Positions 1 to 8,888 are shown, counted from the first letter of the stretch. The stretch: 64,000 nt of DNA from Clostridiales bacterium (GCA_021203365.1 JAJQBI010000012.1:1-64000), one strand, 5' to 3'. Notes: a model not told the origin generated them from the sequence alone. Numbers and translations are program-made.

Positions 1-339
1 CGCCACACACCTTGTTAAACATATACTTTTTTCTTTTTCATATTGCCGGTAACCTTACAGTTCCCGGCCTCCTTCTTTTATAAGAGACAGTAAATTCAAT
101 CGTATCCATGTAAATTTTTCAAGATAGGAACAAAAAACATCTGATTGGAGTTTTATTTCTGTTTCGTTATTTATTTGTATTAGTAATGAAATTCCTATAG
201 ATTATTTTGTCAGTCTATGATAATATTCTTTGCAGGAGCTACCAGGATGGTAGGCGGTTAGCCCTCATTTCCGAGGGGACTGTGACCCTCGTTTACATAG
301 AAGCCCAAAAGGGAATCCGATGGAAGGAGGGCTAAGCCA

Positions 340-438
340 ATGAGTATCGCAGACTTAATTGCAGTGCTGAGCTTCGGCATCGGCTGCTTTTGTGCCGGAT
401 ATACATTCGGCAAGGATAATCATAAAACACAGAAATAA
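340..438 (+). CDS. Small hydrophobic protein, 32 aa (MSIADLIAVLSFGIGCFCAGYTFGKDNHKTQK), candidate type I toxin-like / holin-like peptide
   Basis: ATG at 340 preceded by GGAGG (326-330). One hydrophobic helix plus a charged C-terminal tail. Stop at 436-438 immediately overlaps a strong hairpin. Below the ORF-track length cutoff. Confidence 0.6.
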   Translation: MSIADLIAVLSFGIGCFCAGYTFGKDNHKTQK

Positions 439-472
439 CCGCCCCAGTCCTGACAAAGCCGAGCGGTTATTT
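433..472. terminator. Bidirectional intrinsic terminator-like hairpin (AAATAACCGC...GCGGTTATTT)
   Basis: 10-bp perfect inverted repeat 433-442 / 463-472 with T-rich flanks on both strands. Confidence 0.65.
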
Positions 473-552
473 CTAATAACAACTTAACTTAGGGCTAACC
501 GTCTATCGGTAGCTCCCAGAGGCACCTGTTACCAGCAGGTGTCTCTCTTTCT
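433..552 (-). ncRNA. Predicted convergent antisense RNA (~120 nt) facing the 32-aa ORF
   Basis: Minus-strand promoter TTGAAT-17 nt-TATAGT (582-587 / 559-564), 5' stem-loop 518-546, ends at the hairpin 433-472. Prediction only. Confidence 0.4.
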
Positions 553-558
553 ATCCAT

Positions 559-587
559 ACTATACCATAATGCACCGCTTGATTCAA
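559..587 (-). promoter_or_regulatory. Sigma70-like promoter TTGAAT-N17-TATAGT driving the antisense RNA
   Basis: Read on the minus strand: -35 at 587-582, 17-nt spacer, -10 at 564-559. Confidence 0.45.
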
Positions 588-713
588 GCATTTTTCAAGC
601 TCTCCCCTATCTGAAGCAAAGACAGGCGGCTGTTTTCAAATCGCTGCGCATCGATTCCCAAATATTGTGATGAGAATTCCGGGAATACGAAGCACGGAGG
701 AATTCTAAAAAAT

Positions 714-746
714 AAAAACCTCTGATCGAATTCATCAGAGGTTTTT
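714..746 (-). terminator. Intrinsic terminator downstream of the tmRNA/tRNA-Val unit
   Basis: AAAAACCTCTGAT...ATCAGAGGTTTTT inverted repeat. Confidence 0.7.
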
Positions 747-748
747 CA

Positions 749-822
749 TGGAAGCAACGGGGCTCGAACCCGTGGCCTCTCGCGTGTGAGGCGAACGCTC
801 ATCCCAGCTGAGCTATGCTTCC
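749..822 (-). tRNA. tRNA-Val (anticodon CAC)
   Basis: Cloverleaf read on minus: GGAAGCA-TA-GCTC..GAGC-TTCGC CTCACAC GCGAG..ACGGGTTCGAGCCCCGT-TGCTTCC-A. 3' CCA not encoded. Confidence 0.93.
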
Positions 823-826
823 AAAG

Positions 827-1171
827 TGGACCTGGCGGGAATTGAACCCGCGTCCGAAAGCCTATTCATTGTGGCATCTCCCATCGCAGTCGCTGTTTTA
901 ACATTCCCTCCACGGTACGCCCACCGACAGGCTTATCGCTTCAGTAGCTTCATAATACATCTGACGGGGCAAAGCTTACCCGCCAAGGTTTCTCACATCC
1001 TTAACGCCAGGTTCCCAACGTGTGAGTGCATCGGGGCTGACGGCAGCCATCAGGCTGCGAACGCGTACTGTTCGTCTGCGTTTATATTTAATTTCCAGGT
1101 TGATACGCAGTCCCGGAGTCTGCGGATGGCTTCCACAACTTCAAAACCCCCGTCGAAACCAGTACAAGCCC
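827..1171 (-). ncRNA. ssrA: tmRNA (transfer-messenger RNA), predicted tag peptide ADEQYAFAA (codons within 1079-1050), after the non-encoded alanine
   Basis: 5' GGGCTTG pairs with 3' CAGGTCC; conserved GGTTTCGACGGGG near the 5' end; GGGTTCAATTCCCGCC T-arm; TAAAC-GCA resume context followed by GACGAACAGTACGCGTTCGCAGCCTGA. Confidence 0.93.
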
Positions 1172-1350
1172 AGAATATCATGCTTTCTCTCCGCTGTCCG
1201 CACGGAAACTGGCCTTTCAGACGAAGTCTGTAGCTCTTTTGGCTACCATATCATTATACCACTCTCTTTCCCCATGTCAACCCCCAAATTTTAATTTGGA
1301 GGCTGACACGGGTGAGCGTTTTTCATACTTTTTTTATATAAACGGCTAAA

Positions 1351-3282
1351 TCAATATGCCCTGGACTCTCTTCTTCCTTCCATTACATCCTCACAGGCCT
1401 TTCGCACGGATTCCTGTATGGACGTTGTGGCAATTCCCACATTCCACCAGGACTCATAACCGTCCGTCATTGTCTTGGGAATTACCTTCAGGTCAAAGAG
1501 GCATGCGATCTCCTGCTTCTTCGCATCCTCCAGGGCCGCCTCGAGCTCTGCGATGGTTTTGCAGGTGTATGACTTCAGGCCGTATCCTTCCGCCACCTTG
1601 GCGTAATCCACCGGAATCAGATCTCCGCAGGGTTTTTTGCCGTTGGTGTACCGGAACTCTGTGGCAAGACTGCCGATTCCGTTGTTCATTTCCAGATTGT
1701 TGATGCAGCCAAATCCGCAGTTGTCAAATACCAGGATATTCACCTTTTTTCTCTCCTGCATGATCGTCATGATCTCACTGTGAAGCATCTGGAAGCTGGA
1801 ATCGCCCACCACACAGTACACCTCGTTGTCCGGCTCCGCAAGCTTTACGCCCAGGGTAGCCGCCACCTCATAGCCCATGCAGGAATATCCATATTCCGCG
1901 TGATAACCGCCTCTCTTGTCTGTCGTCCACATTCTCTGCATACAGCTGGGAAGGGAACCGCCTGCGGTGATGATGGTGGCGTCCTCATCGATCACTCTGC
2001 GGATGGCAGCCAGAGCCGCGGTCTGCGCGATCTTTCCATCTGTCATCTTCACAAACTCCGGAATGGTTCTGGGATCTCTCGCTTTGATGTTGGGTTCAAA
2101 ATCGTCTCCCGTGTACTCAATGCCCGCAAGGCGCTCCATTTCCTGATCCCATACTTTCTTCGCCTTTTCAATCTCATCTGTGTAGGTGGATACATATTTT
2201 CTCTCACGGAGCTTTTGGGCCAGCGCTTCGATGGTCACCTTCGCATCTCCGACGGCCTTTACCGCATCCATCTTATACGCATGGAATCTACAGTTATTCA
2301 CAGAGACAAACTGTACGTCCTCATTTTTAAACAGACGCTTGGAGCTGGTGGTAAAATCTGACATTCTCGATCCGATGGCGATTACCACATCCGCGTCTCT
2401 GGCAATAATATTGGAGGCGTAGGTTCCCGTCACACCAATGCCGCCCAGGCAATAGGGATGGCTGGATTTGCAAGCGCTCTTTCCCGCCTGGCTCTCCCCA
2501 AAGGGGATTCTGAACTCTTCGCAGAATTTCTCCACGGTTTCTCCGGCATCTGAATAACGGACTCCGCCGCCTACGATCACGAGAGGCTTCTTTGCCCCCG
2601 CGATGATCTCCGCCAGGTCTTCCAATTCCTCCTCCACAGCCACAGGCCTTGTGATTCTGTGCACGCGCTTCTTAAAGAAATATTCCGGGAAATCAAAGGA
2701 CTCTCCCTCCACATCCTGACACAGCGCGATGCAGCAGGCTCCGGTCTCCGCCGGGTCTGTCAGAACGCGCATCGCATTGATCAGGGCTGTCATAATCATC
2801 TCCGGACGGGTAATACGGTCCCAGTATTTGCAGACCGGTTTAAACGCATCGTTTGTGGAAATCGCAAGGCTGCTGCTCTGCTCCAGCTGCTGCAGAACCG
2901 GATCCGGCTGTCTCGACGCAAAGGTATCCGCCGGGAATACAAGAAGCGGAATATTGTTTACTGTCGCCGTAGCGCAGGCAGTCACCATATTGGCGGCGCC
3001 CGGCCCTATGGACGAAGCGCAGGGAATAATTCTTTTCCGGTTGCTCTGCTTCGCAAAGGCGATGGCCGCATGGCACATTCCCTGCTCGTTCCGCCCCTGG
3101 AACACCTTCAGACTGCCCGGATCCGAATCCAGAGCCTCCCCCAGGCCCACGGCGATTCCATGTCCGAAAATTGTGAAAAATCCTTCCACAAATTTTGTCT
3201 CTTCCCCATCCATGGACACATACTGCTGGTCAAGAAACTTCACAATCGCCTGTGCCACTGTCAATCTCACTGTTTTTGCCAT
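1351..3282 (-). CDS. iolD: 3D-(3,5/4)-trihydroxycyclohexane-1,2-dione acylhydrolase
   Basis: ThDP-dependent enzyme with IolD-type sequence (HAAIAFAKQSNRKRIIPCASSIGPGAANMVTACATATVNNIPLLVFPADTFASRQPDPVLQQLEQ). Start set at the RBS-spaced ATG. Confidence 0.93.
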   Translation of the reverse strand: MAKTVRLTVAQAIVKFLDQQYVSMDGEETKFVEGFFTIFGHGIAVGLGEALDSDPGSLKVFQGRNEQGMCHAAIAFAKQSNRKRIIPCASSIGPGAANMVTACATATVNNIPLLVFPADTFASRQPDPVLQQLEQSSSLAISTNDAFKPVCKYWDRITRPEMIMTALINAMRVLTDPAETGACCIALCQDVEGESFDFPEYFFKKRVHRITRPVAVEEELEDLAEIIAGAKKPLVIVGGGVRYSDAGETVEKFCEEFRIPFGESQAGKSACKSSHPYCLGGIGVTGTYASNIIARDADVVIAIGSRMSDFTTSSKRLFKNEDVQFVSVNNCRFHAYKMDAVKAVGDAKVTIEALAQKLRERKYVSTYTDEIEKAKKVWDQEMERLAGIEYTGDDFEPNIKARDPRTIPEFVKMTDGKIAQTAALAAIRRVIDEDATIITAGGSLPSCMQRMWTTDKRGGYHAEYGYSCMGYEVAATLGVKLAEPDNEVYCVVGDSSFQMLHSEIMTIMQERKKVNILVFDNCGFGCINNLEMNNGIGSLATEFRYTNGKKPCGDLIPVDYAKVAEGYGLKSYTCKTIAELEAALEDAKKQEIACLFDLKVIPKTMTDGYESWWNVGIATTSIQESVRKACEDVMEGRRESRAY

Positions 3283-3307
3283 GTTTTTCACTCCTCTTCT
3301 CTGATTT

Positions 3308-4342
3308 TTACGCCCGGGCGATCATTTCGCCGTATTTTTCTTTTTCTTCCTTAATAAAAGCAAACACCTCATCCGGTCCCGGCAGGGAATCCGAACAGTT
3401 GTTGCTGCGCACCATCATGGACGCTTCGGCGGAGCCAAACTCCAGACAGTCGATGATCTCCCACCCCTGATACAGGCCATAGAGGAAGCCGGAACCATAT
3501 CCGTCCCCGCCGCCGAATCCCTTCCTGGCTTCCACCGGGAAAGGACGGATGCTGAATTTCTGCCCGTCACATGTATAAGCCGTGGATCCCTTCATTCCGT
3601 GTTTAATGACCACAATTTTCCCATGATAGCTCTGCCACAGCGCCGCGCTCTCCTCATCGGTCATTCCCGGTCGGATCAGCTTTTCCGTAAGGTCAAATTC
3701 CTCCCTGGATCCCATGATGATGTCCGCCTCTTTTGCCACGGCGGAATAATAGATGGATATCTCATCGCTGTTTTTCCAGTTGTACTCTCTGTAATCAATG
3801 TCAAAAATAATCCTTGTGTCACTCTTCTTCGCCAGCAGAACCGCTTTGAGAGCCGCCTCCCTGGAGGGGCTTTCCGCCAGAGCCGTGCCGGAGATCAGAA
3901 TCGCCTTTGCGCTCCTGATATAGTCCTCATCCACATCGTCCACACTAAGCTGAAGATCCGCGATGCAGTTGCGGTACATCAGAATACTGCTCTCCTTTGG
4001 AGAAAGCATTTCCGTAAAGGTCAGTCCCAGCTTCTCCCCATTGGTGCACCGGGTAATATGGCTGGTGTCAATTCCCTGTTCCGCAAAATACTCCGTCACA
4101 AAGTCGCCGAACTGATCGTCTGAAACTTTGCCGATAAATCCGGCCTTCATCCCGTGATGCGTAATGCCCACCGCAATATTGGCCGGGGAACCGCCCACAA
4201 ACTTTTCAAACATATGCACATTTTTCAGCGGTTTGAATTCTTCCTTCACCTGATCGTTGTACGCGGGGTTGAAATCAATTGCAACTCTTCCGAGAAGCAC
4301 CAGATCCAGAGGCCTTGTCTCATCAAACTCTACATATCCCAT
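3308..4342 (-). CDS. iolC: 5-dehydro-2-deoxygluconokinase (PfkB family)
   Basis: GRVAIDFNP / GGSPANIAVG / GGGDGYGSGF PfkB motifs; adjacent to iolD. Confidence 0.92.
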   Translation of the reverse strand: MGYVEFDETRPLDLVLLGRVAIDFNPAYNDQVKEEFKPLKNVHMFEKFVGGSPANIAVGITHHGMKAGFIGKVSDDQFGDFVTEYFAEQGIDTSHITRCTNGEKLGLTFTEMLSPKESSILMYRNCIADLQLSVDDVDEDYIRSAKAILISGTALAESPSREAALKAVLLAKKSDTRIIFDIDYREYNWKNSDEISIYYSAVAKEADIIMGSREEFDLTEKLIRPGMTDEESAALWQSYHGKIVVIKHGMKGSTAYTCDGQKFSIRPFPVEARKGFGGGDGYGSGFLYGLYQGWEIIDCLEFGSAEASMMVRSNNCSDSLPGPDEVFAFIKEEKEKYGEMIARA

Positions 4343-4428
4343 TCGTTCTCCTCCATCTCTTCATGTTGCGCCGTTTCTGCCGGGATTCACGGCTGCCCCC
4401 TGAAAGAAACGTGAATCCCGGCCTGTTT

Positions 4429-5451
4429 TTAAATATTATATTTTGTCTTTATATTAATGTCCGTATAGCGATACTCATCCTGAATCTCTTTTTTCTTCAG
4501 AATCAGATCCGCCAGAATATGCAGCGGTTCATATCCCTGCACATATTCATCCTGATCGATCAGAAAATCCGCCATGTCTCTCTCCAGCAGGTCCGTATTC
4601 TCCGGGGTCAGGTCATAGATGATGGTGTAAGGCCTCCGCTCCAGCTCCAGGCTCCGGAAGGCCCGCTCAATGCCCTTCTGTCCCGCGGATACCAGAAACA
4701 GTCCGTTTATGCCCGGAATGCTCTGCATCGCGCTTTTTATGATTTTCTCCACTTCCCGGTCGTCATCAAAGCTGCACTGCACACCTGCCGCCTCCAGGCC
4801 CGGAAAGGACTTTTTCAGTTCCCCCACAAACCCATCCACACGGCTGTTATTTACATTGCTGCTGAAAAATCCTGTAATAACCATGATTTTTCCCACACCG
4901 CCGGTGAGCATGCCCATCAGGCCCGCCGCCGTCTGTCCGCTTCTTTTATTGTCCATCCCCACAAAGCAGTTCCTCTTTGTGCCAACAATATCTGAATTAA
5001 AGGTCACAACCGGTATTTTCTTTTCCTCGGTCAGTTCATTTATTTTTTCCCGGACGCCCTCACAGTCGACCGGCATAAGCGCAAGGCCCTGGATCCCCTC
5101 CGCGGTCAGCTCGTCGATCATCGCCAGCTGTTCCTGCTCATCCACGGAAACACTTTCCCGCAAAAGGACCTGGATTCCCATCTCCGCCAGCTCAGCCATC
5201 GCTTTGTGAATTCCCCGGTTCACCTCCAGCATAAAGGAGGATTTCGACAGCTGAGTCACTATGCCCAGCCGCAGATTTTCCTTTTTTGTCTCATACTTCC
5301 TGTGTTTCGGGACATAGCCCATCTCATCCGCCAGCCGCAGCACCCGGTCTGCCACCTCCGGATTCACCCGTCCCCGCTGATTTAAAGCTCTGTCCACAGT
5401 TCCCCTGGAGACCCCGGCGCGCTCTGCAATGTCCTGTATCGTAACTGCCAT
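4429..5451 (-). CDS. LacI-family transcriptional regulator embedded in the iol cluster
   Basis: N-terminal HTH TIQDIAERAGVSRGTVDRALNQRGRVNPEVADRVLRLADEMGY and a periplasmic-binding-protein-like effector domain. Confidence 0.92.
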   Translation of the reverse strand: MAVTIQDIAERAGVSRGTVDRALNQRGRVNPEVADRVLRLADEMGYVPKHRKYETKKENLRLGIVTQLSKSSFMLEVNRGIHKAMAELAEMGIQVLLRESVSVDEQEQLAMIDELTAEGIQGLALMPVDCEGVREKINELTEEKKIPVVTFNSDIVGTKRNCFVGMDNKRSGQTAAGLMGMLTGGVGKIMVITGFFSSNVNNSRVDGFVGELKKSFPGLEAAGVQCSFDDDREVEKIIKSAMQSIPGINGLFLVSAGQKGIERAFRSLELERRPYTIIYDLTPENTDLLERDMADFLIDQDEYVQGYEPLHILADLILKKKEIQDEYRYTDINIKTKYNI

Positions 5452-5503
5452 TTCTCTTTCCCACTCTTTCCATCACTTTTACAGCTATGATAGCACAATG
5501 CAG

Positions 5504-5532
5504 AAAAGCACGCAATATGCCTGCGTGCTTTT
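5504..5532. promoter_or_regulatory. Perfect palindrome AAAAGCACGCA-N7-TGCGTGCTTTT between iolA and lacI (operator and/or attenuator)
   Basis: 11-bp perfect arms 5504-5514 / 5522-5532; the same AAAGCACGCA core recurs upstream of iolG. Confidence 0.5.
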
Positions 5533-5548
5533 TTACCTGTCAAAAGCC

Positions 5549-7069
5549 TCAGATTCTCTCCACGGTGCCTTCCCATGTATCCATGGCCTTTTTCGCAGAC
5601 TCCTCATCATACCAGTGCTTTGTGACTGTTTTCGCTCTTGTATAGAAGCGAACGCCGTCTATGCCGAGAACATGCTGATCGCCATAGAAAGAGTCCTTGT
5701 TTCCGGAGAACGGGAAGTACGCGGTCGGTACCGGAATACCCACGTTGATTCCCACCATGCCGCCGTCCGTCAGCATCTCAAACTGACGCGCGTAATATCC
5801 GCTCTGTGTAAAAATAACAGAACCGTTGGCAAACGGGTTGGCATTCATAAGGGCAAGGCCTTCCTCAAAGTTCTTCACTCTCTTGATCACAGTCACCGGT
5901 CCGAAGATCTCACGGTCTCCAACCGTCATCCCCGGAGTTACATGATCCAGGATGGTCGGCCCCACGAAAAATCCATCTTCATATCCGGGAACAACCACAT
6001 CGCGGCCGTCAAGTACAACCTCCGCGCCCTCGTCAATTCCCTTCTGAATCCAGTTGCATATGGATTCCTTATGCTTCGCGCTCACAACCGGGCCCAGCTT
6101 CGTCTCCGGATCATAGGCACATCCCACCTTCATGGCCATGGCTTTCTTTTTCAGAAGAGCCACAAACTGATCGGCAATACTCTCCTGTACCACAACAACC
6201 GGGAGAGCCATGCAGCGCATTCCCGCACATCCATAGGTGGAGTTGATAATGGCATTTGTAGTGCTTTCCAGATCGCAGTCCTCCAGCACCAGCGCATGGT
6301 TCTTCGCCTCACACTGAGCCTGCACTCTCTTTCCATGAGCGGCCGCAACCGAATAAATATGCTTTCCAACCGCTGTCGTTCCCACGAAGGTTACCGCCTT
6401 GATCCTCGGATCCGTCAGGAAAATCTCAGACTCATTTCTGGAGCAGGTAACCAGGTTCACAACTCCTTTGGGGAATCCTCCCTCTTCATAGAACAGTTCC
6501 ATAATACGCATGGAGGTCAGCGGAGTCTGGGAAGCCGCTTTCAGGACAACCGTATTTCCGGTGGCGATCGCCAGGGGCACCATCCATCCCCAGGGAATCA
6601 TCGCCGGGAAATTAAAGGGAACGATCCCTGCGACAACGCCCAGCGGAACCCGGTAGGAGGCGGTGTCAAACCCTGTGGTAACCTGAAGGGAAGCGCTGCC
6701 CTGGGTAATGTACGGTGCCGAGCATGCAAGCTCTGTGGGCTCAATTGCCTTCAGAACGTCTCCTCTTGCCTCATTCAGTGTCTTTCCGATTTCCTTCGCA
6801 CATATAAGAGCCAGCTCATCCAGATGCTCCGTCAGGATATTGCGCCACTTAAACATCATCTGTGTGCGCTTGGACAGAGACATCTGCGACCACGCCGGGA
6901 ACGCTGCATCCGCCGCAGCAATGGCCTCTTCCACTTCATCTACGGTACAGCAGGGAACCTCAGCCATCACCTTTCCGGTTGAGGAATCCGTAACCTGCAT
7001 CCACTTATCGGTTTTGGACTCCTTCCACTCACCATTCACACAATATTTCTTTCTGATAACCTCGCTCAT
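5549..7069 (-). CDS. iolA: Methylmalonate/malonate semialdehyde dehydrogenase (CoA-acylating)
   Basis: ALDH family with MMSDH-type GCAGMRCMALPVVV active-site region; in iol cluster. Confidence 0.92.
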   Translation of the reverse strand: MSEVIRKKYCVNGEWKESKTDKWMQVTDSSTGKVMAEVPCCTVDEVEEAIAAADAAFPAWSQMSLSKRTQMMFKWRNILTEHLDELALICAKEIGKTLNEARGDVLKAIEPTELACSAPYITQGSASLQVTTGFDTASYRVPLGVVAGIVPFNFPAMIPWGWMVPLAIATGNTVVLKAASQTPLTSMRIMELFYEEGGFPKGVVNLVTCSRNESEIFLTDPRIKAVTFVGTTAVGKHIYSVAAAHGKRVQAQCEAKNHALVLEDCDLESTTNAIINSTYGCAGMRCMALPVVVVQESIADQFVALLKKKAMAMKVGCAYDPETKLGPVVSAKHKESICNWIQKGIDEGAEVVLDGRDVVVPGYEDGFFVGPTILDHVTPGMTVGDREIFGPVTVIKRVKNFEEGLALMNANPFANGSVIFTQSGYYARQFEMLTDGGMVGINVGIPVPTAYFPFSGNKDSFYGDQHVLGIDGVRFYTRAKTVTKHWYDEESAKKAMDTWEGTVERI

Positions 7070-7142
7070 GATTGTCCTCCTATCTTTATGCGATGATTAA
7101 AGCGGCAAAAGCTTTTTGTCGCCATGATACGCTCCAGTATCA

Positions 7143-8153
7143 TCAAATGATTTCCGAAATTTTAACCGGCCTGTGCTCCTCATAGGATTTCCTGGCCGCC
7201 AGGCCCATCAGCACCGGCTTCAGGCCGTCCATAACGCCAAGGGGTGTGTCTGTGTCATTGACAACAGCATCCACAAAGGCGGCGATTTCCTTTCCATAGG
7301 CATCCATATATCTTTCCAGGAAAAAGAACATCGGCTTCTCCTGCGTTACCCCACAGCTGTTGCTGATCGTCATCGTGGATGCCTTATCATTAAAGGATTC
7401 CACCATTCCCTCGGATCCGAATACTTCGGCCCGCTGGTCATATCCATAGGCCGCTCTCCGGCTGTTGTCGATCACTGCCAGAGCGCCGTTCTCCATCCGC
7501 ATGGTGATAATCGCGGTGTCCACGTCCCCGGCCTCTCCAATCGCCGGGTCCACCAGGTTCGCTCCCTGAACGTACACCTCTTCCGCGTCACAGCCTGCCA
7601 GAAAACGGGCCATGTCAAAGTCATGAATCGTCATATCCAGAAACATCCCGCCGGATACCTTTATATAATCAATTCCCGGCGGCTCCGGATCCCGGGATGT
7701 GATCTTGATCACTTCCGGCTTTCCTACCTTTCCGGCGGCCACAGCCTTCTGCAGAGCCTCATAATTGTGGTCAAACCGCCGATTGAAGCCCACCTGATAC
7801 TTCAGTCCGGTTCCTTCCAGCGCCGCAATGACTTCCCGGATCTTCTCCACATCATGATCGATGGGCTTCTCACAGAATACATGCTTTCCCGCCCGAATCG
7901 CTTCAATGGAAATCTGGGAATGCGTGTCCGTGGATGAACAGATGAGTACCGCGGAAATCTCAGGATCGTTCAGAATTTCTCTGTAGTCCTTTGTGGTACA
8001 GGCTACGCCCATGCTCTTTGCCCACTCCGCAGTGGACTCGTCCATAAACGGATCCGCCACTGTCTTAACCTGTGCATTTGGAACCCTGGTGGCAATGCTC
8101 GCGATATGAACCCTGCCGATCCTTCCGGCTCCGATAATCCCTGTTTTTATCAT
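7143..8153 (-). CDS. iolG: Inositol 2-dehydrogenase (Gfo/Idh/MocA family)
   Basis: GIIGAGRIGRVHIASI Rossmann motif, EKPIDHD motif; first gene of iol cluster. Confidence 0.9.
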   Translation of the reverse strand: MIKTGIIGAGRIGRVHIASIATRVPNAQVKTVADPFMDESTAEWAKSMGVACTTKDYREILNDPEISAVLICSSTDTHSQISIEAIRAGKHVFCEKPIDHDVEKIREVIAALEGTGLKYQVGFNRRFDHNYEALQKAVAAGKVGKPEVIKITSRDPEPPGIDYIKVSGGMFLDMTIHDFDMARFLAGCDAEEVYVQGANLVDPAIGEAGDVDTAIITMRMENGALAVIDNSRRAAYGYDQRAEVFGSEGMVESFNDKASTMTISNSCGVTQEKPMFFFLERYMDAYGKEIAAFVDAVVNDTDTPLGVMDGLKPVLMGLAARKSYEEHRPVKISEII

Positions 8154-8697
8154 GCTTCTAATCCGCCTTTCCGCGAATGGCGCCGCGGGGCCACAAAAAC
8201 TTCTGCGGTCTGCCTTCGCTTCTTGTCTGTCAGGTGCGTGCTTTTTTATTTTATGTGCTTTTTGCGTGCCCTGTTTACGGGTTTAGATTATCACACCAAT
8301 GTTCAAATATCAATGGTTTTTTTCTCTTTTTTTCATTTCCGTCGTTTTCTACAATTTCTGCCGTTTCATTTTGTAAAAAGCACACAATTCGGATTTTGCA
8401 TCTGTTTTTTGCACGCAAAGCACGCTCCATTTCATATATGCGGCTGCCATGGAAATATTCCTGAAAGACTCTTCCCGTATGATTGGAAGAAGTTTATGAG
8501 AGGACAGATTGATTATCTTAAAAATAATTTAAAACAGTCATAAAAACTTGTGATTATTTTTTGTGTATTTGAAAATGTATGGAATTTAATACTTGTATTC
8601 CATGAACAGATAGTATAAAATGTTTGTAACACCCGACAGACACGGAAGAACCGTGTGGATTTTCACGGGGAAAACACTATATAAGGAGGATACAACT

Positions 8698-8871
8698 ATG
8701 GCATATGTAATTTCTGATGATTGTGTAAGCTGCGGAACCTGCGAGGCAGAATGCCCCAACGAAGCAATTTCCCAGGGCGACGAGCATTTCGAGATCAATC
8801 CGGATGCGTGCGTTGACTGCGGTACATGCGCGGATGTCTGTCCCACAGAGGCAATTCATCCCGGAGAATAA
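8698..8871 (+). CDS. 2[4Fe-4S] ferredoxin, 57 aa
   Basis: Two CxxCxxCxxxCP motifs; AAGGAGGA RBS before ATG 8698. Confidence 0.95.
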   Translation: MAYVISDDCVSCGTCEAECPNEAISQGDEHFEINPDACVDCGTCADVCPTEAIHPGE

Positions 8872-8888
8872 TCCCACATATCATGAAA

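Larger units (their letters stand above)
235..516. repeat. Long inverted repeat flanking the small ORF (arms 235-265 and 491-516)
   Basis: GGAGCTACC...GGTTAGCCCT at 235-265; reverse complement of 491-516 reads GGAGCTACCGATAGACGGTTAGCCCT. Confidence 0.75.

Noticed and set aside
826-1294. ORFs 826-1233 and 1022-1294 (+)
   Set aside because: They are antisense to the tmRNA gene; no RBS or family resemblance.
5429-6982. 517-aa ORF on + strand
   Set aside because: Shadow ORF antisense to iolA; composition (His/Arg/Gly-rich) typical of non-coding frame.
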